This document shows, in pieces, positions 34,921-45,048 of a stretch of DNA of 64,000 bases; position 1 is the first letter of the stretch; the number at the start of each line of letters is the position of its first letter. The translations under genes were made by a program, and so were the position numbers. A model generated the notes under the pieces. That model saw only the letters and a list, made by a program, of their open reading frames with translations. It made no database searches and was not told where the DNA came from. The DNA comes from Ferrovibrio sp. MS7. Its GTDB lineage: Bacteria > Pseudomonadota > Alphaproteobacteria > Ferrovibrionales > Ferrovibrionaceae. Location: positions 1 to 64,000 of the forward strand of contig NZ_JBBKBA010000004.1 in the NCBI RefSeq assembly GCF_038404985.1. Reading direction: 5' to 3'.

Positions 34921-35610
34921 ATGCCCGATGTCATTTTCCCCGGTCCTGATGGTCGCCTCGAAGGCCGGTACCAGCATGGCTCGGAGGCCAATGCGCCGAT
35001 CGCCCTGATCCTGCATCCGCACCCGCAATACGGGGGCACGATGAACAACAAGGTGGTCTACAATCTGTTCCATGTTTTCGCCAAACGCGGCTTCTCCGTG
35101 TTGCGCTTCAATTTCCGTGGCGTCGGCCGCAGCCAGGGCACTTACGATAATGGCGAAGGCGAACTTTCCGATGCCGCCTCGGCGCTGGACTGGCTGCAGA
35201 CCTACAACGCCAATGCCTCGGCCGTGTGGATCGCCGGCTTCTCCTTCGGTGCCTGGATCTCCATGCAACTGCTGATGCGCCGGCCGGAGATCGATGGCTT
35301 CATCTCGGTGGCACCACCAGCCAACATGTTCGATTTCGGCTTTCTGGCGCCCTGCCCGTCCTCGGGCCTGATCATCCAGGGCACCGACGACAAGATCGTG
35401 CCCGAGAATGATGTGGCCAAGCTGGCGCAGCGGCTGTCGCTGCAGAAGGGCATCAAGATCGACTACAAGAAAGTGCCCGGCGCGGATCACTTCTTCGAGG
35501 GCAAGCTTGATGAACTCACCTCTGCTGCCGACAAATATGTGAAAGCGGCGCTCGCTGCTTCCGCCGGCCCGCGCCCGATACCCGGCAAGGGCAACCAGAC
35601 CCAGGTCTAG
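34921..35610 (+). CDS. Alpha/beta-hydrolase
   Basis: 229 residues without signal peptide. Oxyanion region LILHPHPQYGGTMNNKVVY, nucleophile elbow GFSFGA, Asp in QGTDDKIV and His in GADHFFEG make a complete triad. The HPHPQYGG pattern recurs in a widespread proteobacterial hydrolase group of unknown substrate. It diverges from the cysteine desulfurase and converges on anmK. Confidence 0.87.
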   Translation: MPDVIFPGPDGRLEGRYQHGSEANAPIALILHPHPQYGGTMNNKVVYNLFHVFAKRGFSVLRFNFRGVGRSQGTYDNGEGELSDAASALDWLQTYNANASAVWIAGFSFGAWISMQLLMRRPEIDGFISVAPPANMFDFGFLAPCPSSGLIIQGTDDKIVPENDVAKLAQRLSLQKGIKIDYKKVPGADHFFEGKLDELTSAADKYVKAALAASAGPRPIPGKGNQTQV

Positions 35611-35611
35611 A

Positions 35612-36706
35612 TCAGTTTTTGGCGCGGTAAAGCCGCCCGCCGCTGGCCGGAAACGGCACGCCCGTGGTGCCCGGCAGGCTGAGCGGCAGGCCGGCTGCGG
35701 CACGCGCCGCGAGATAGGCGAAAGCCTCCGCTTCCAGTGCATCGCCGCGCCAGCCGACGCTTTCCACCGGTTCCACTGGCATAGCCAGCCGCTCAGCAAG
35801 TTCGCGCATCATGGTGCGGTTATGCCGCCCGCCGCCGGTGACCAGGCAGCGCAGCGGCCGGCTCGGCAAATGCTCCAGCGCGCGCGCCACGGCGGCAGCG
35901 GTGAAGGCGGTGAGCGTCGCAGCACCCGAAGCAGGCCAGAGATGCGCCACGCTTTCGGCACTGAAATCATCGCGGTCGAGCGATTTCGGCGGCCTGGCCT
36001 GGAAGTAGGTATGCGACAGCAGCCGCGCCAGCGTCGGCTCATCCACCTCGCCCTGGGCACCAAGCTTGCCACCTTCATCGAGCCGCTGGCCGGTATGGCG
36101 CAGCAGCCAGTCATCCAGCAACGCATTGCCCGGCCCGGTATCGAAGGCCAGCAGGTCCTCGTCGCGCGGGCCACCGATATAAGTGATGTTGGCAACGCCG
36201 CCGATATTCAGCACCAGCAGCGGCAATTCCAGTTTCGACCAGCCTGCCAATGCTGCGTGATAGAGTGGCACCAGCGGCGCCCCCTGCCCGCCCAAAGCCA
36301 CATCCTGGCTGCGGAAGTCCGCCACCGTGTCGATGCCGGTCAGCCGCGCCAGCAGAGCGGCATCGCCGGCCTGCCAGGTGCGGCCGCGCTCCGGGCGGTG
36401 CAGCAGGGTATGGCCGTGGAATCCGAGCAGGCGAATGTCCTCTGGGCGCAGCCCGGCTTCGTCCAGTAGCCGCCGCACCGCTTCGGCATGGGCCTCGGCC
36501 AGGGTGCGGCGCAACGTCATGGCGCCATGGCCACCCTCGCCCAGCGCGGCACGGATGGCCTGCCGCTGGGCATCGCTGTAGGCCAGCGTCAGGGCCGGGC
36601 CTAACCCGCCCAGATTACCGCCATCGCAGCGCAGCAGCGCGGCATCGACGCCATCCATCGAGGTGCCGCTCATCAGGCCGATGATCCAGGGGAGCTGGGA
36701 CAAGAC
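35612..36706 (-). CDS. anmK: Anhydro-N-acetylmuramic acid kinase
   Basis: 364 residues, close to the usual 369. It recycles cell-wall anhydroMurNAc by phosphorylating hydrolysing addition. IGLMSGTSMDGVDAAL near the start and FDTGPGNALLDDW are hallmark motifs; VTGGGRHNRTMM lies near the end. A TTG start at 36706 with TGGAG upstream was preferred, as it puts IGLMSGTS at the usual distance; TTG at 36751 is the alternative. It diverges from tyrS. Confidence 0.93.
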   Translation of the reverse strand, partial: VLSQLPWIIGLMSGTSMDGVDAALLRCDGGNLGGLGPALTLAYSDAQRQAIRAALGEGGHGAMTLRRTLAEAHAEAVRRLLDEAGLRPEDIRLLGFHGHTLLHRPERGRTWQAGDAALLARLTGIDTVADFRSQDVALGGQGAPLVPLYHAALAGWSKLELPLLVLNIGGVANITYIGGPRDEDLLAFDTGPGNALLDDWLLRHTGQRLDEGGKLGAQGEVDEPTLARLLSHTYFQARPPKSLDRDDFSAESVAHLWPASGAATLTAFTAAAVARALEHLPSRPLRCLVTGGGRHNRTMMRELAERLAMPVEPVESVGWRGDALEAEAFAYLAARAAAGLPLSLPGTTGVPFPASGGRLYRAKN

Positions 36707-36777
36707 AGGAACTCCAGAACTAGGCTTACAGCCGGGCCTATGGTAAACCAACGCCGCTTTTCCCGGCAGTATTGGTG

Positions 36778-38043
36778 ATGACGATGACCGAGTTCAAATC
36801 CGACTTCCTGCGCATCATGGCCGAGCGTGGCCACCTGCATCAATGCACGGAACCGGCGCAGCTCGACGCCAAGGCGCAGGCGCCCGGCGGCATCATCGCC
36901 TATGTCGGCTACGACTGCACCGGCCCCAGCCTGCATGCCGGCCATCTGCTGTCGATCATGATGCTGCGCCGGCTGCAGCAATGCGGCCACAAGCCCATCG
37001 TGCTGATGGGCGGCGGCACCACCAAGGTCGGCGACCCGTCCGGCAAGGACGAGCAGCGCAAGCTGCTCACGGTCGAGACCATCAACGAGAACATGGCCAG
37101 CATCAAGCGGGTGTTCAACCGCTTCGTGACATTCGGCGACGGCCCCACCGATGCCATCATGGTGAACAACGCCGATTGGCTGGATGGCCTCAACTACATC
37201 GACTTCCTGCGCGACTATGGCCGGCATTTCTCGGTCAACCGCATGCTCAGCTTCGACAGCGTGAAGCTGCGGCTGGACCGCGAGCAGCCCTTAAGCTTCC
37301 TCGAATTCAACTACATGATCCTTCAAGCCTACGATTTCGTCGAACTGGGCCGCCGCTATGGCTGCAACATGCAGATGGGCGGCTCGGACCAGTGGGGCAA
37401 CATCATCAACGGCGTCGAGCTTGGCCGCCGTGCCGCCGAGATGGAGCTATTCGGCCTCACCTGCCCGCTGCTCACCACCGCGTCTGGCGCCAAGATGGGC
37501 AAGACCGCCAGCGGCGCCGTATGGCTGAACGAAGACATGCTGGCGCCCTACGATTACTGGCAATACTGGCGCAACACCGAAGATGCCGATGTCGGTCGCT
37601 TCCTGCGCCTGATGACCGACCTGCCGCTGGACGAGATCAAGCGCCTGGAAGGCCTGCGCGGCGCCGAACTGAACGATGCCAAGAAAGTGCTGGCCACCGA
37701 AGCCACGGCTTTGTGCCATGGCCGCGAGGTGGCCGAAGCCGCTGCCGAGACCGCCCGCAAGGCGTTCGAGCAGGGCGAATTCGGTGGCGACCTGCCGATC
37801 ATCGCCGTGCCGCGTGCGCGGCTTGCCGCCGGCATTGAAGCCTTCCAGCTTGTGCTGGAAGCCGGCTTCGCCAAGAGCGGCGGCGAAGCCCGCCGCCATG
37901 TTCGCGGCAATGCCATCCGACTCAACGACCAGCCGGTGGCGGAGGAAACCCGCGCCATCACGCTGGCCGATCTCGGCGCCGATGGCCAGCTCCGCCTCTC
38001 CTTTGGCAAGAAGCGCCACGTGCTGGTGCAGGCAGCGGATTAA
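36778..38043 (+). CDS. tyrS: Tyrosyl-tRNA synthetase
   Basis: 421 residues. The class I HIGH motif reads HAGH in [11 protein letters not shown], the KMSKS loop reads KMGKT in [10 protein letters not shown], and the tyrosine site is in [17 protein letters not shown] with [11 protein letters not shown]-terminal S4 RNA-binding domain ([20 protein letters not shown]) completes the bacterial TyrRS. Start at 36778 chosen among several close candidates (36772, 36775, 36784). Confidence 0.96.
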   Translation: MTMTEFKSDFLRIMAERGHLHQCTEPAQLDAKAQAPGGIIAYVGYDCTGPSLHAGHLLSIMMLRRLQQCGHKPIVLMGGGTTKVGDPSGKDEQRKLLTVETINENMASIKRVFNRFVTFGDGPTDAIMVNNADWLDGLNYIDFLRDYGRHFSVNRMLSFDSVKLRLDREQPLSFLEFNYMILQAYDFVELGRRYGCNMQMGGSDQWGNIINGVELGRRAAEMELFGLTCPLLTTASGAKMGKTASGAVWLNEDMLAPYDYWQYWRNTEDADVGRFLRLMTDLPLDEIKRLEGLRGAELNDAKKVLATEATALCHGREVAEAAAETARKAFEQGEFGGDLPIIAVPRARLAAGIEAFQLVLEAGFAKSGGEARRHVRGNAIRLNDQPVAEETRAITLADLGADGQLRLSFGKKRHVLVQAAD

Positions 38044-38066
38044 AGCTAGCCAATTAAGGTTGGCGC

Positions 38067-41000
38067 TTAAGGCGCGATCTGCGCTGGTGGCGGCGGCACT
38101 TCAACCGGCTGATCGCCAGTGCTATTGCCGCTACTGCTGCCACTGGCCTGGAAGATGCGGCGCAGGAAGCCCGGCGCGATAGCCGAGAGCGGATTGATGC
38201 TCATCTCGGTCTTTTCCTTCGGGCCACTGACGGCGAAATTCACGCCGATGATCCCGTCGCCGATAAACAGGTCGCCGAGCAGCGGAATACGCCCGAGAAT
38301 GGTGTTGAGCACGAAGGCCGGCACGGCTGTGCCATTGATGCTGACGTGATTGGTCTTGCGGTTGATGGTGCCTTCCAGGGTGATGCCAAGCTGCGGGCCG
38401 CGGATGCGGCTCGGCTGCAAGGTCAGCACGCCGTCCTTCTGTGTGAACGGGATATGCGCCGTGTCGAAATTGATCCCCTCGCCTGAAAGCAGTGCGGCAA
38501 GGCCGGTGAAGGAGCCAATGCCGAGCAGCCGGGCGAGGAACGGCGCCTGCACCGCCTTGAACTGCCGGGCATTCAGCACCCCTTCGAGCGGCTGGCCAGA
38601 CTTGGCGTCGTCATAGACGCCATCAACCGTAAGAGTACCGCCCTGCATCTTCTCGACGCCGAGATAATTGAATACCGCACCGGCATTGTCGCTGCGCACC
38701 GTAAGTTGCCGCTGCCGCTTGGCCTTGTCCGCTACCGGCGCGATACGCACCGCCAGCGTGCCGCCGCCATGGAAGGCACCCGACAGATCAAGCTGTTCGG
38801 CAAACAGCGCACCCCGCTGCAAATCAAGCGCGAAATTGCGCATCGCCGTGGTTTCATCCAGCCGCACATCGTCGAAGCGCAGCCGTAGGTCCAGCAGCGG
38901 CTGCGGCTGTGGTTCCCCGGTATCCGCATCCATCGCCTTCACAAAAGGCGTCAGGTCGTAATGCTTGCCCTCGGCCCGCAGCACCGTATCGCCATTGGCG
39001 GCCCGGCGCAGATTGACGTTGGCCTCGTTCTCGCCGATCCGCAGCAAGCCGAGCTTGAGCGACCAGGCGCCATCAGTCGCCAAGGACGCGCTGCCATCGG
39101 CGACGAACTGATCCGCCGTGATGCGCAATCCCTCGAATTCGGTAGGCGCATTCGGCTTCAGCCGCGCGGTAAACTGGGCGGCGCCAGTCTTGCCCACCGG
39201 CTTCTCCCAAAAAATCTCGCTGATTGCCAGTTTCGCCGGCGTCAGATCCAACTGTGTCCGGATCACCGTCTCATTGCCCAGACGGCGGCTTTCGATCTCA
39301 GCCAGGGCATCGACCGGACCATCGATCATCGACTCAAGATCGAAGCCAAGCGCCTTGCGCCCCTGGTTATCGGCACGGCCTGAAATGCGGTAGCGCGCCG
39401 TCACCGCCTGGCGCGAATCAAATTCCTGCCGCCAGTGCAGCCGCACCGGCACCTCGTTCAGCGCCGCCGTGCCATCGGTATCGAGCCCCTTGGGATCGAC
39501 CTTGAGCTGCATGGTGCCATTGGTGAGGGCAAAACGATCGTAGATATCCGGGATCGCCAGATTGACCAGGTCGGCCTTGGCGGTGAATTTCACGTCATCA
39601 AGCTTCAGCTTGTGTTCGAGCGGGAAGTTGAACGTGACATCGACACGGCCCTGGCCTTCCACCACTGCCGGCTTGATGCCAAGCTGGGTGGCATACCCGA
39701 GCGGCTTCTGGTCGATCAGCCCGAGCAATTCCCTATTGGCGCCGGCCGCTGTCACGGCAATATCGGCGAACTGGTCGCGTGCCTGCAGCCCGTTGATGCG
39801 CAGCTTGCCATTGCTGGTGGCGAGCGGTCCGACCTTGCCACTGGCCAGCGTGAGATTGAACTCGTCGGCATCCAGCACCGCATCGCCGCGCGCCTCGGTC
39901 AGGCGCGTCAGCGGGGCGAAATAATCGACGCTGAGCCCCTCGAAACCGAACGCCAGTCGCACAGCATTGCGCGACAGCTTCTGCTTGCCCGAGAGCATCG
40001 CCGGGCTAAGCTGCGCCGCGAATTCCGCCTGTGGCACCCGCCCGCCCCGAATATGCGCGGAAATCCAGTCGATGGCATTCTTCGCGGCATCCTGCGGCCA
40101 GTAGAGCTTCAGGCGATCCATCGCCAGGTCGGTGAACTGGCCCTTGATATCGAGGGCGAATTCGCCGGGCGCCGGGCGAAGCAATTCACCGCTGAAACCA
40201 AGCCGCACGCCATCCTCGAAATGGAAACTCGCTGCTTCGATGGCCAGGGTATCGCCAATACCCGGCGTGGCCGACGCATTCATCGCGCCCTGTATACGCG
40301 CCTCGCGCAGCCGCAGCGGCTCTTTCCACAATTCCGGCAATTCTACCAGGCCGGCACCGGCATTGAGGTCGTAGCGCAGGTTGGCGATATCGCCGCTCTG
40401 CCCAAGGCGGAAGGAAAGCTGGCCCGCCAGCGGCATATGCAGACCGGCAAGCTCCTTCACATCCGGCACCAGATCGGCAAAGTCGGCCGGCTCGACACCA
40501 TCGAACCGCAGATAGGCCTGCGCGGCGCGGTCGGCGGCGGAATAGACTGCCGTCAGCGCCAGACTGAGAGACTTATTGCGCCAGGCTAGGCTGCCCTGCA
40601 ATTGCGCCCGCACGCTGTTCTCGCCGCGATCCGCCTGGAACCAGGCGCCGGGCGCCTCCCAGCGGCGGCGCAGCTTGCGATCAATGATCACCAGCCGGGA
40701 AATCTCCATTGAGACCTGGCTGATCTGGCCGAGCGGATCGTTCAGGTCCACCGGCTGCGACAGGCGTTCGAACAGATTGGCGAACAGCAGCGGCATGAAG
40801 TCTTCGCTGCCTGGCTGCGGTTCCGCCACCGCATCCGCTGCCGGCTCCTGGGCTTCGGGCAGGCCGAGGCGGAAACGGCCATCGGCCTCGCGCAGCAATA
40901 GCGCATCAACGCCACGCACCCGCATGTAGGTAGGCGCCAGCACGCCGCGCAGCAACGAAGCACCACTCAAGCCGATATCAATTTCCGGCAGCTTCATCGA

Positions 41001-41264
41001 CTGGCCGCGCTCGCCGGAAATAGTGGTGTCGACAATACGCAGGCCCAGCGCCTGCTCATCCTGCTTCCAGGCCAGCACCACGTCGGAAAAGCTGACCTTG
41101 AGGCCGATATCGGCAAGGCTCAGGCTTTCCTGCAAATAGGGCACCAGGAAGTCGAGCGACAACGGCTCGCGGCTCACCCGCCAGACCAGGGCGCCAGCCA
41201 GCAGGCCTGTGACCACGCACAGGCCAAGCACAGTGCGGATGAACAATCGACTCCAGCGCAGCAT
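38067..41264 (-). CDS. Large AsmA-like/YhdP-type envelope protein
   Basis: 1065 residues with an N-terminal membrane anchor (FIRTVLGLCVVTGLLAGALVW) and a long beta-rich periplasmic body. The C-terminal part (GSFTGLAALLSGEGINFDTA, VSINGTAVPAFVLNTILG, IPLLGDLFIGDGIIGVNFAV) is typical of YhdP/AsmA_2 proteins, which bridge inner and outer membranes and move phospholipids in E. coli. A Pro-rich tail ends the protein. Convergent with tyrS and divergent from glnE. Confidence 0.87.
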   Translation of the reverse strand: MLRWSRLFIRTVLGLCVVTGLLAGALVWRVSREPLSLDFLVPYLQESLSLADIGLKVSFSDVVLAWKQDEQALGLRIVDTTISGERGQSMKLPEIDIGLSGASLLRGVLAPTYMRVRGVDALLLREADGRFRLGLPEAQEPAADAVAEPQPGSEDFMPLLFANLFERLSQPVDLNDPLGQISQVSMEISRLVIIDRKLRRRWEAPGAWFQADRGENSVRAQLQGSLAWRNKSLSLALTAVYSAADRAAQAYLRFDGVEPADFADLVPDVKELAGLHMPLAGQLSFRLGQSGDIANLRYDLNAGAGLVELPELWKEPLRLREARIQGAMNASATPGIGDTLAIEAASFHFEDGVRLGFSGELLRPAPGEFALDIKGQFTDLAMDRLKLYWPQDAAKNAIDWISAHIRGGRVPQAEFAAQLSPAMLSGKQKLSRNAVRLAFGFEGLSVDYFAPLTRLTEARGDAVLDADEFNLTLASGKVGPLATSNGKLRINGLQARDQFADIAVTAAGANRELLGLIDQKPLGYATQLGIKPAVVEGQGRVDVTFNFPLEHKLKLDDVKFTAKADLVNLAIPDIYDRFALTNGTMQLKVDPKGLDTDGTAALNEVPVRLHWRQEFDSRQAVTARYRISGRADNQGRKALGFDLESMIDGPVDALAEIESRRLGNETVIRTQLDLTPAKLAISEIFWEKPVGKTGAAQFTARLKPNAPTEFEGLRITADQFVADGSASLATDGAWSLKLGLLRIGENEANVNLRRAANGDTVLRAEGKHYDLTPFVKAMDADTGEPQPQPLLDLRLRFDDVRLDETTAMRNFALDLQRGALFAEQLDLSGAFHGGGTLAVRIAPVADKAKRQRQLTVRSDNAGAVFNYLGVEKMQGGTLTVDGVYDDAKSGQPLEGVLNARQFKAVQAPFLARLLGIGSFTGLAALLSGEGINFDTAHIPFTQKDGVLTLQPSRIRGPQLGITLEGTINRKTNHVSINGTAVPAFVLNTILGRIPLLGDLFIGDGIIGVNFAVSGPKEKTEMSINPLSAIAPGFLRRIFQASGSSSGNSTGDQPVEVPPPPAQIAP

Positions 41265-41366
41265 CGCGAAGCAGCTTGCCTTTCCAACGCGTTAGCGGAA
41301 CCGGCCGAATGCTTGACCGGTAGGTGAGTTTAGCCGAACTTGGCCCCGGATTTCGAGGGAAACGCC

Positions 41367-44300
41367 ATGGCAAAACTGCCATCTTTGGAATGGTCACGCC
41401 TGCCGCCGGCCCGGGATGGGGAAGCCGTGGCGCGTGGCCTGGATGCCTGGCAGTCGATGCTGGCCGATCTTGCCGCCGAAGACCGTGCCTGCGCTAAGCT
41501 GGCCAAGGCCCTGGGAACCGAATCCGCCAAGGCCCCGGCCCGCCGCCTGCTCGACTGCCTGTGGAGCCACAGTCCGTATTTGAGCGACCTGGCCCGCCAT
41601 GAACCGCAGGCAGTACTGGCCCTGCTGCGCCAGGGGCCGGATGCCGCGCTCGGCGAAACCCTCGATATTCTGCACAAGGCCGCCGCCACTGCCGAGGATG
41701 CAGAGGCGCTGATGCTGCCGCTGCGCCGCGCCAAGCGCCAGGTGGCGCTGATCATTGCGGTAGCGGATATCGCACAACTCTGGCCGCTGGAAACCGTGAC
41801 CGGGAACCTGAGCGACTTCGCCGCCCTGGCGATCGACCTGGCCATCGGCGCGGTGTTGCGCGATGCCGCCGCACGCGGCGACGTCGAATTGCCCAACCCC
41901 AAGACACCATGCCTGGGTTCCGGCTTCGTGGCACTCGGGATGGGCAAGCTCGGCGCGCGGGAACTCAACTATTCCAGCGATATCGACCTGATCATGCTGT
42001 TCGATCAGGAAGTGGTGCGCTATCGCGGTCGCAAGACAGCGCTGGAATGCTATGTGCGGTTGACACAGCAGATGGTGCGTCTGCTGCATGAGCAGACCGC
42101 CGATGGCTATGTGTTCCGCACCGACCTGCGGCTCAGGCCCGATCCAGGCTCGACGCCGGTGGCGCTCTCCATGGCGGCAGCCGAAGCCTATTACGAAAGC
42201 TTTGGGCAGAACTGGGAACGCGCCGCGATGATCAAGGCGCGGCCAGTCGGCGGCGACATCGAGGCTGGGCGTGGCTTCCTCAAGCGTCTGACGCCCTATG
42301 TCTGGCGCAAGAACCTGGATTTCGCCGCCATCGAGGACATCCATTCGATCAAGCGCCAGATCCATGCCCATAAGGGCCATGGCGAGATCGCCATCGAGGG
42401 CCACAATCTGAAACTCGGGCGCGGCGGCATCCGCGAGATCGAGTTCTTCGCCCAGACGCAGCAGCTCATCGCCGGCGGCCGCGACAGCCGGCTGCGCGCC
42501 ATCGGCACGGTGGAAGCGATCAATGCCCTGGTTGCCACCGAGCGGCTCGATCCCGGCACGGCCGAGGAACTGATCGCCGACTACGGCTATCTGCGCAAGG
42601 TTGAACACCGGCTGCAGATGGTGAACGACGAACAGACCCATACCCTGCCCGATGATGCGGAAGGTATCGCGAAGCTGGCGGACTTCCTCGGCGAAACCAG
42701 TGCCACTGCCTTCCGCGCCAAGCTGCTGGCCCTGCTTGCCCGAGTGAAGACGCATTACGACGAGCTATTCGCCGAAGCGCCGAGCTTAGGCAGCAACCAG
42801 GGCAGCCTGGTTTTCACCGGCACCGACGACGATCCGGAAACACTGGCCACCCTGCAGGGCCTCGGCTTCAGCCAGCCGCCGGAAATCGCCGCCATGGTGC
42901 GCGGCTGGCATTTCGGCCGCTATCGCGCCATGCGTTCGGAACGAGCGCGCGAGAAACTCACCGCCATCATGCCGCAATTGCTGGAAGCCTTCAGCCGCAC
43001 CGGCAGCCCCGACGAGGCAATCCGCCGCTTCGATCATTTCCTCGGGCAATTGCCAGCCGGCGTGCAGTTGTTCAGCCTGCTGCAAAGCAATCCGGCGGTA
43101 CTCGACGTGCTGGCCGAACTGCTCGCCGCAGCCCCGCATCTCGCTGAAAGCCTGGCGCAGAACACGGCTTTGTTCGACAGCCTGCTGGAATATGCCGAGA
43201 CGCCGCCGGATTTCACACCGGAGCGGCTCGCCGTCTCGCTGTCGCGCCAACTCGGTTCGGCACGCGACTTCCAGGATGTGCTGGACTGGACCCGGCGCTG
43301 GACCGGCGAGTTGCGGCTGCAAGTTGGCATCGGCCTGTTGCGCGGCCAGTTGGATGGCACTTCCGCCGGCCGGGCGCTGAGTGCCGTGGCCGATACCGTG
43401 CTGGACGAATTGCTGCGTCATGTGCAGGCGGAATTCGCCCAGCATCATGGCGTGGTGCCCGGTGCCCAGGTGGCGCTGATCGGCTTTGGCCGGCTCGGCA
43501 GCCGCGAACTGACGCTGGAATCCGATCTCGACCTGCTGCTGCTCTATGATCATCCGGCCAAGGCGCAGCAATCGGATGGCAAGCGGCCGCTTACGCCGGG
43601 ACTCTATTTCGCCCGTCTCTGCCCGCGCTTCATTAATGCCATCACCGCGATGACCGGCGAAGGCCGGTTGTTCGAAGTCGATATGCGCTTGCGGCCCTCG
43701 GGCAATGCCGGGCCGATAGCCACCGCCCTCAAGGCCTTCAAGGACTACCAGGAAAAGGAAGCCTGGACCTGGGAGCATATGGCACTCACCCGAGCGCGCG
43801 TCATTTCCTCTCCGCCGGCACTGGCGAAGAAATTCGATACCGTACGCCGGGCCGTGCTTGCCAAGAAACGCGACCCCAAGAAACTGCTGGCCAATGTGGC
43901 GCATATGCGCGACCGGCTGGCGCGAGCCAAGCCGGCGCGCGATGCCTGGGCGCTGAAGCAGGCGCGCGGCGGTTTGGTGGATATCGAATTCATCACCCAG
44001 TATCTGCAACTGCGCCATGGCGCCACGGCCGCCGCGATTCTCGATCCCACGCCGCTGCAGGCTTTGCAGGCGCTGCGCGACACGGGCTGCATCGAATTGC
44101 AAGCTGTGGACATGCTGATCGGGGCAGCCAAGTTTCAGGGCCACTTGCTGGCGCTGACGCGGCTGGCGGGACCGGCGGCGAAACGGCCAGAGCAATGGCC
44201 CCCTGCGCTGGCCAAACGGCTACCCGCCTTGCTCGGCGAGCCGGACCTGACGCGCCTGACGCAACGGCTCGAGGCGACGCAGGCAGCGGTGTTCAAGCTC

Positions 44301-44408
44301 TATCAGGCTCTGGTGGAGGCGCCAGCCGCACCCTATCTTGCGCTCGCCGACTCCCTTCGCGGCGATGCCACTACAGGAGCAGACCCAGATGAGCAGCAAG
44401 AGCGTTAA
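41367..44408 (+). CDS. glnE: Glutamine synthetase adenylyltransferase/deadenylase
   Basis: 1013 residues, controls glutamine synthetase by adding or removing AMP. Two nucleotidyltransferase domains are visible: GMGKLGARELNYSSDIDL near residue 195 (deadenylase) and GFGRLGSRELTLESDLDL near 707 (adenylylase), each followed by a helical GlnE/GlnD_UR domain. The ATG at 41367 follows GAGGGA; a TTG at 41340 is less likely. It overlaps the peroxiredoxin gene by 20 bases. Confidence 0.96.
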   Translation: MAKLPSLEWSRLPPARDGEAVARGLDAWQSMLADLAAEDRACAKLAKALGTESAKAPARRLLDCLWSHSPYLSDLARHEPQAVLALLRQGPDAALGETLDILHKAAATAEDAEALMLPLRRAKRQVALIIAVADIAQLWPLETVTGNLSDFAALAIDLAIGAVLRDAAARGDVELPNPKTPCLGSGFVALGMGKLGARELNYSSDIDLIMLFDQEVVRYRGRKTALECYVRLTQQMVRLLHEQTADGYVFRTDLRLRPDPGSTPVALSMAAAEAYYESFGQNWERAAMIKARPVGGDIEAGRGFLKRLTPYVWRKNLDFAAIEDIHSIKRQIHAHKGHGEIAIEGHNLKLGRGGIREIEFFAQTQQLIAGGRDSRLRAIGTVEAINALVATERLDPGTAEELIADYGYLRKVEHRLQMVNDEQTHTLPDDAEGIAKLADFLGETSATAFRAKLLALLARVKTHYDELFAEAPSLGSNQGSLVFTGTDDDPETLATLQGLGFSQPPEIAAMVRGWHFGRYRAMRSERAREKLTAIMPQLLEAFSRTGSPDEAIRRFDHFLGQLPAGVQLFSLLQSNPAVLDVLAELLAAAPHLAESLAQNTALFDSLLEYAETPPDFTPERLAVSLSRQLGSARDFQDVLDWTRRWTGELRLQVGIGLLRGQLDGTSAGRALSAVADTVLDELLRHVQAEFAQHHGVVPGAQVALIGFGRLGSRELTLESDLDLLLLYDHPAKAQQSDGKRPLTPGLYFARLCPRFINAITAMTGEGRLFEVDMRLRPSGNAGPIATALKAFKDYQEKEAWTWEHMALTRARVISSPPALAKKFDTVRRAVLAKKRDPKKLLANVAHMRDRLARAKPARDAWALKQARGGLVDIEFITQYLQLRHGATAAAILDPTPLQALQALRDTGCIELQAVDMLIGAAKFQGHLLALTRLAGPAAKRPEQWPPALAKRLPALLGEPDLTRLTQRLEATQAAVFKLYQALVEAPAAPYLALADSLRGDATTGADPDEQQER

Positions 44409-44868
44409 TCTCAAGCCCGGCGACAAAGCCCCGGCCTTCACCCTGCCCGGCGATAACGGCAGCAAGCTGTCGCTCAGCCAGTTCAAGGGCAAGCCGGTAG
44501 TGCTGTATTTCTATCCCAAGGACGATACGACCGGCTGCACCAAGGAAGCGCTCGACTTCACTGCCGCGCAGGCGAAGTTCGACAAGCTCGGCGCCGTTGT
44601 GATCGGCTGCTCGCGCGACAGCGTTGCAGCACACGATAAGTTCAAGACCAAGCACAAGCTGTCAGTGAAGCTGGCATCCGATGAAGAAGGCACGGTGACC
44701 GAAGCCTATGGCGTGTGGGTGGAGAAGAGCATGTATGGCCGTAAATACATGGGGATCGAGCGCGCGACCTTCCTCATCGATGGCAGCGGCAAGATTCGCC
44801 AAATCTGGCACAAGGTGAAAGTGCCAGGTCATATCGCGGAGGTTTTAGCCGCCGTGCAGGCTCTTTGA
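44389..44868 (+). CDS. bcp: Bcp/PrxQ-type peroxiredoxin
   Basis: 159 residues, thiol peroxidase. The peroxidatic Cys is C50 in DDTTGCTKEALDF. The resolving Cys that many Bcp proteins have five residues later is replaced by Leu55, so it may work as a 1-Cys enzyme or use the Cys in IGCSRDS. The ATG at 44389 has GGAG upstream and lies inside the end of glnE. A strong terminator follows. Confidence 0.92.
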   Translation: MSSKSVNLKPGDKAPAFTLPGDNGSKLSLSQFKGKPVVLYFYPKDDTTGCTKEALDFTAAQAKFDKLGAVVIGCSRDSVAAHDKFKTKHKLSVKLASDEEGTVTEAYGVWVEKSMYGRKYMGIERATFLIDGSGKIRQIWHKVKVPGHIAEVLAAVQAL

Positions 44869-44910
44869 GAATCAATCGGTTGCGGGTGTTATCCACACCC
44901 TGTGCATAAT

Positions 44911-44958
44911 ACGCGCGACAAATTCGCCCCACTGTTTGTCGCGCGTTTCTTTCAATTT
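44911..44958 (+). terminator. Terminator hairpin after bcp
   Basis: A perfect 12-bp stem ACGCGCGACAAA (44911-44922) with its complement (44935-44946), followed by TTCTTTCAATTT. It separates glnE-bcp from the M23/bactofilin operon. Confidence 0.8.
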
Positions 44959-45048
44959 GCAACAGATACTGGCTTGCATTAACCAAGCCAAATACGTCCT
45001 AATTACGCTGGTTTAGAGCAATCGGCGATAGATGCGAACGGGGGGCCG

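Noticed and set aside
42786-44195. Long reverse-strand frame of about 469 residues
   Set aside because: Antisense to the well-supported glnE gene; Gln/Arg/Gly-rich and without family resemblance.
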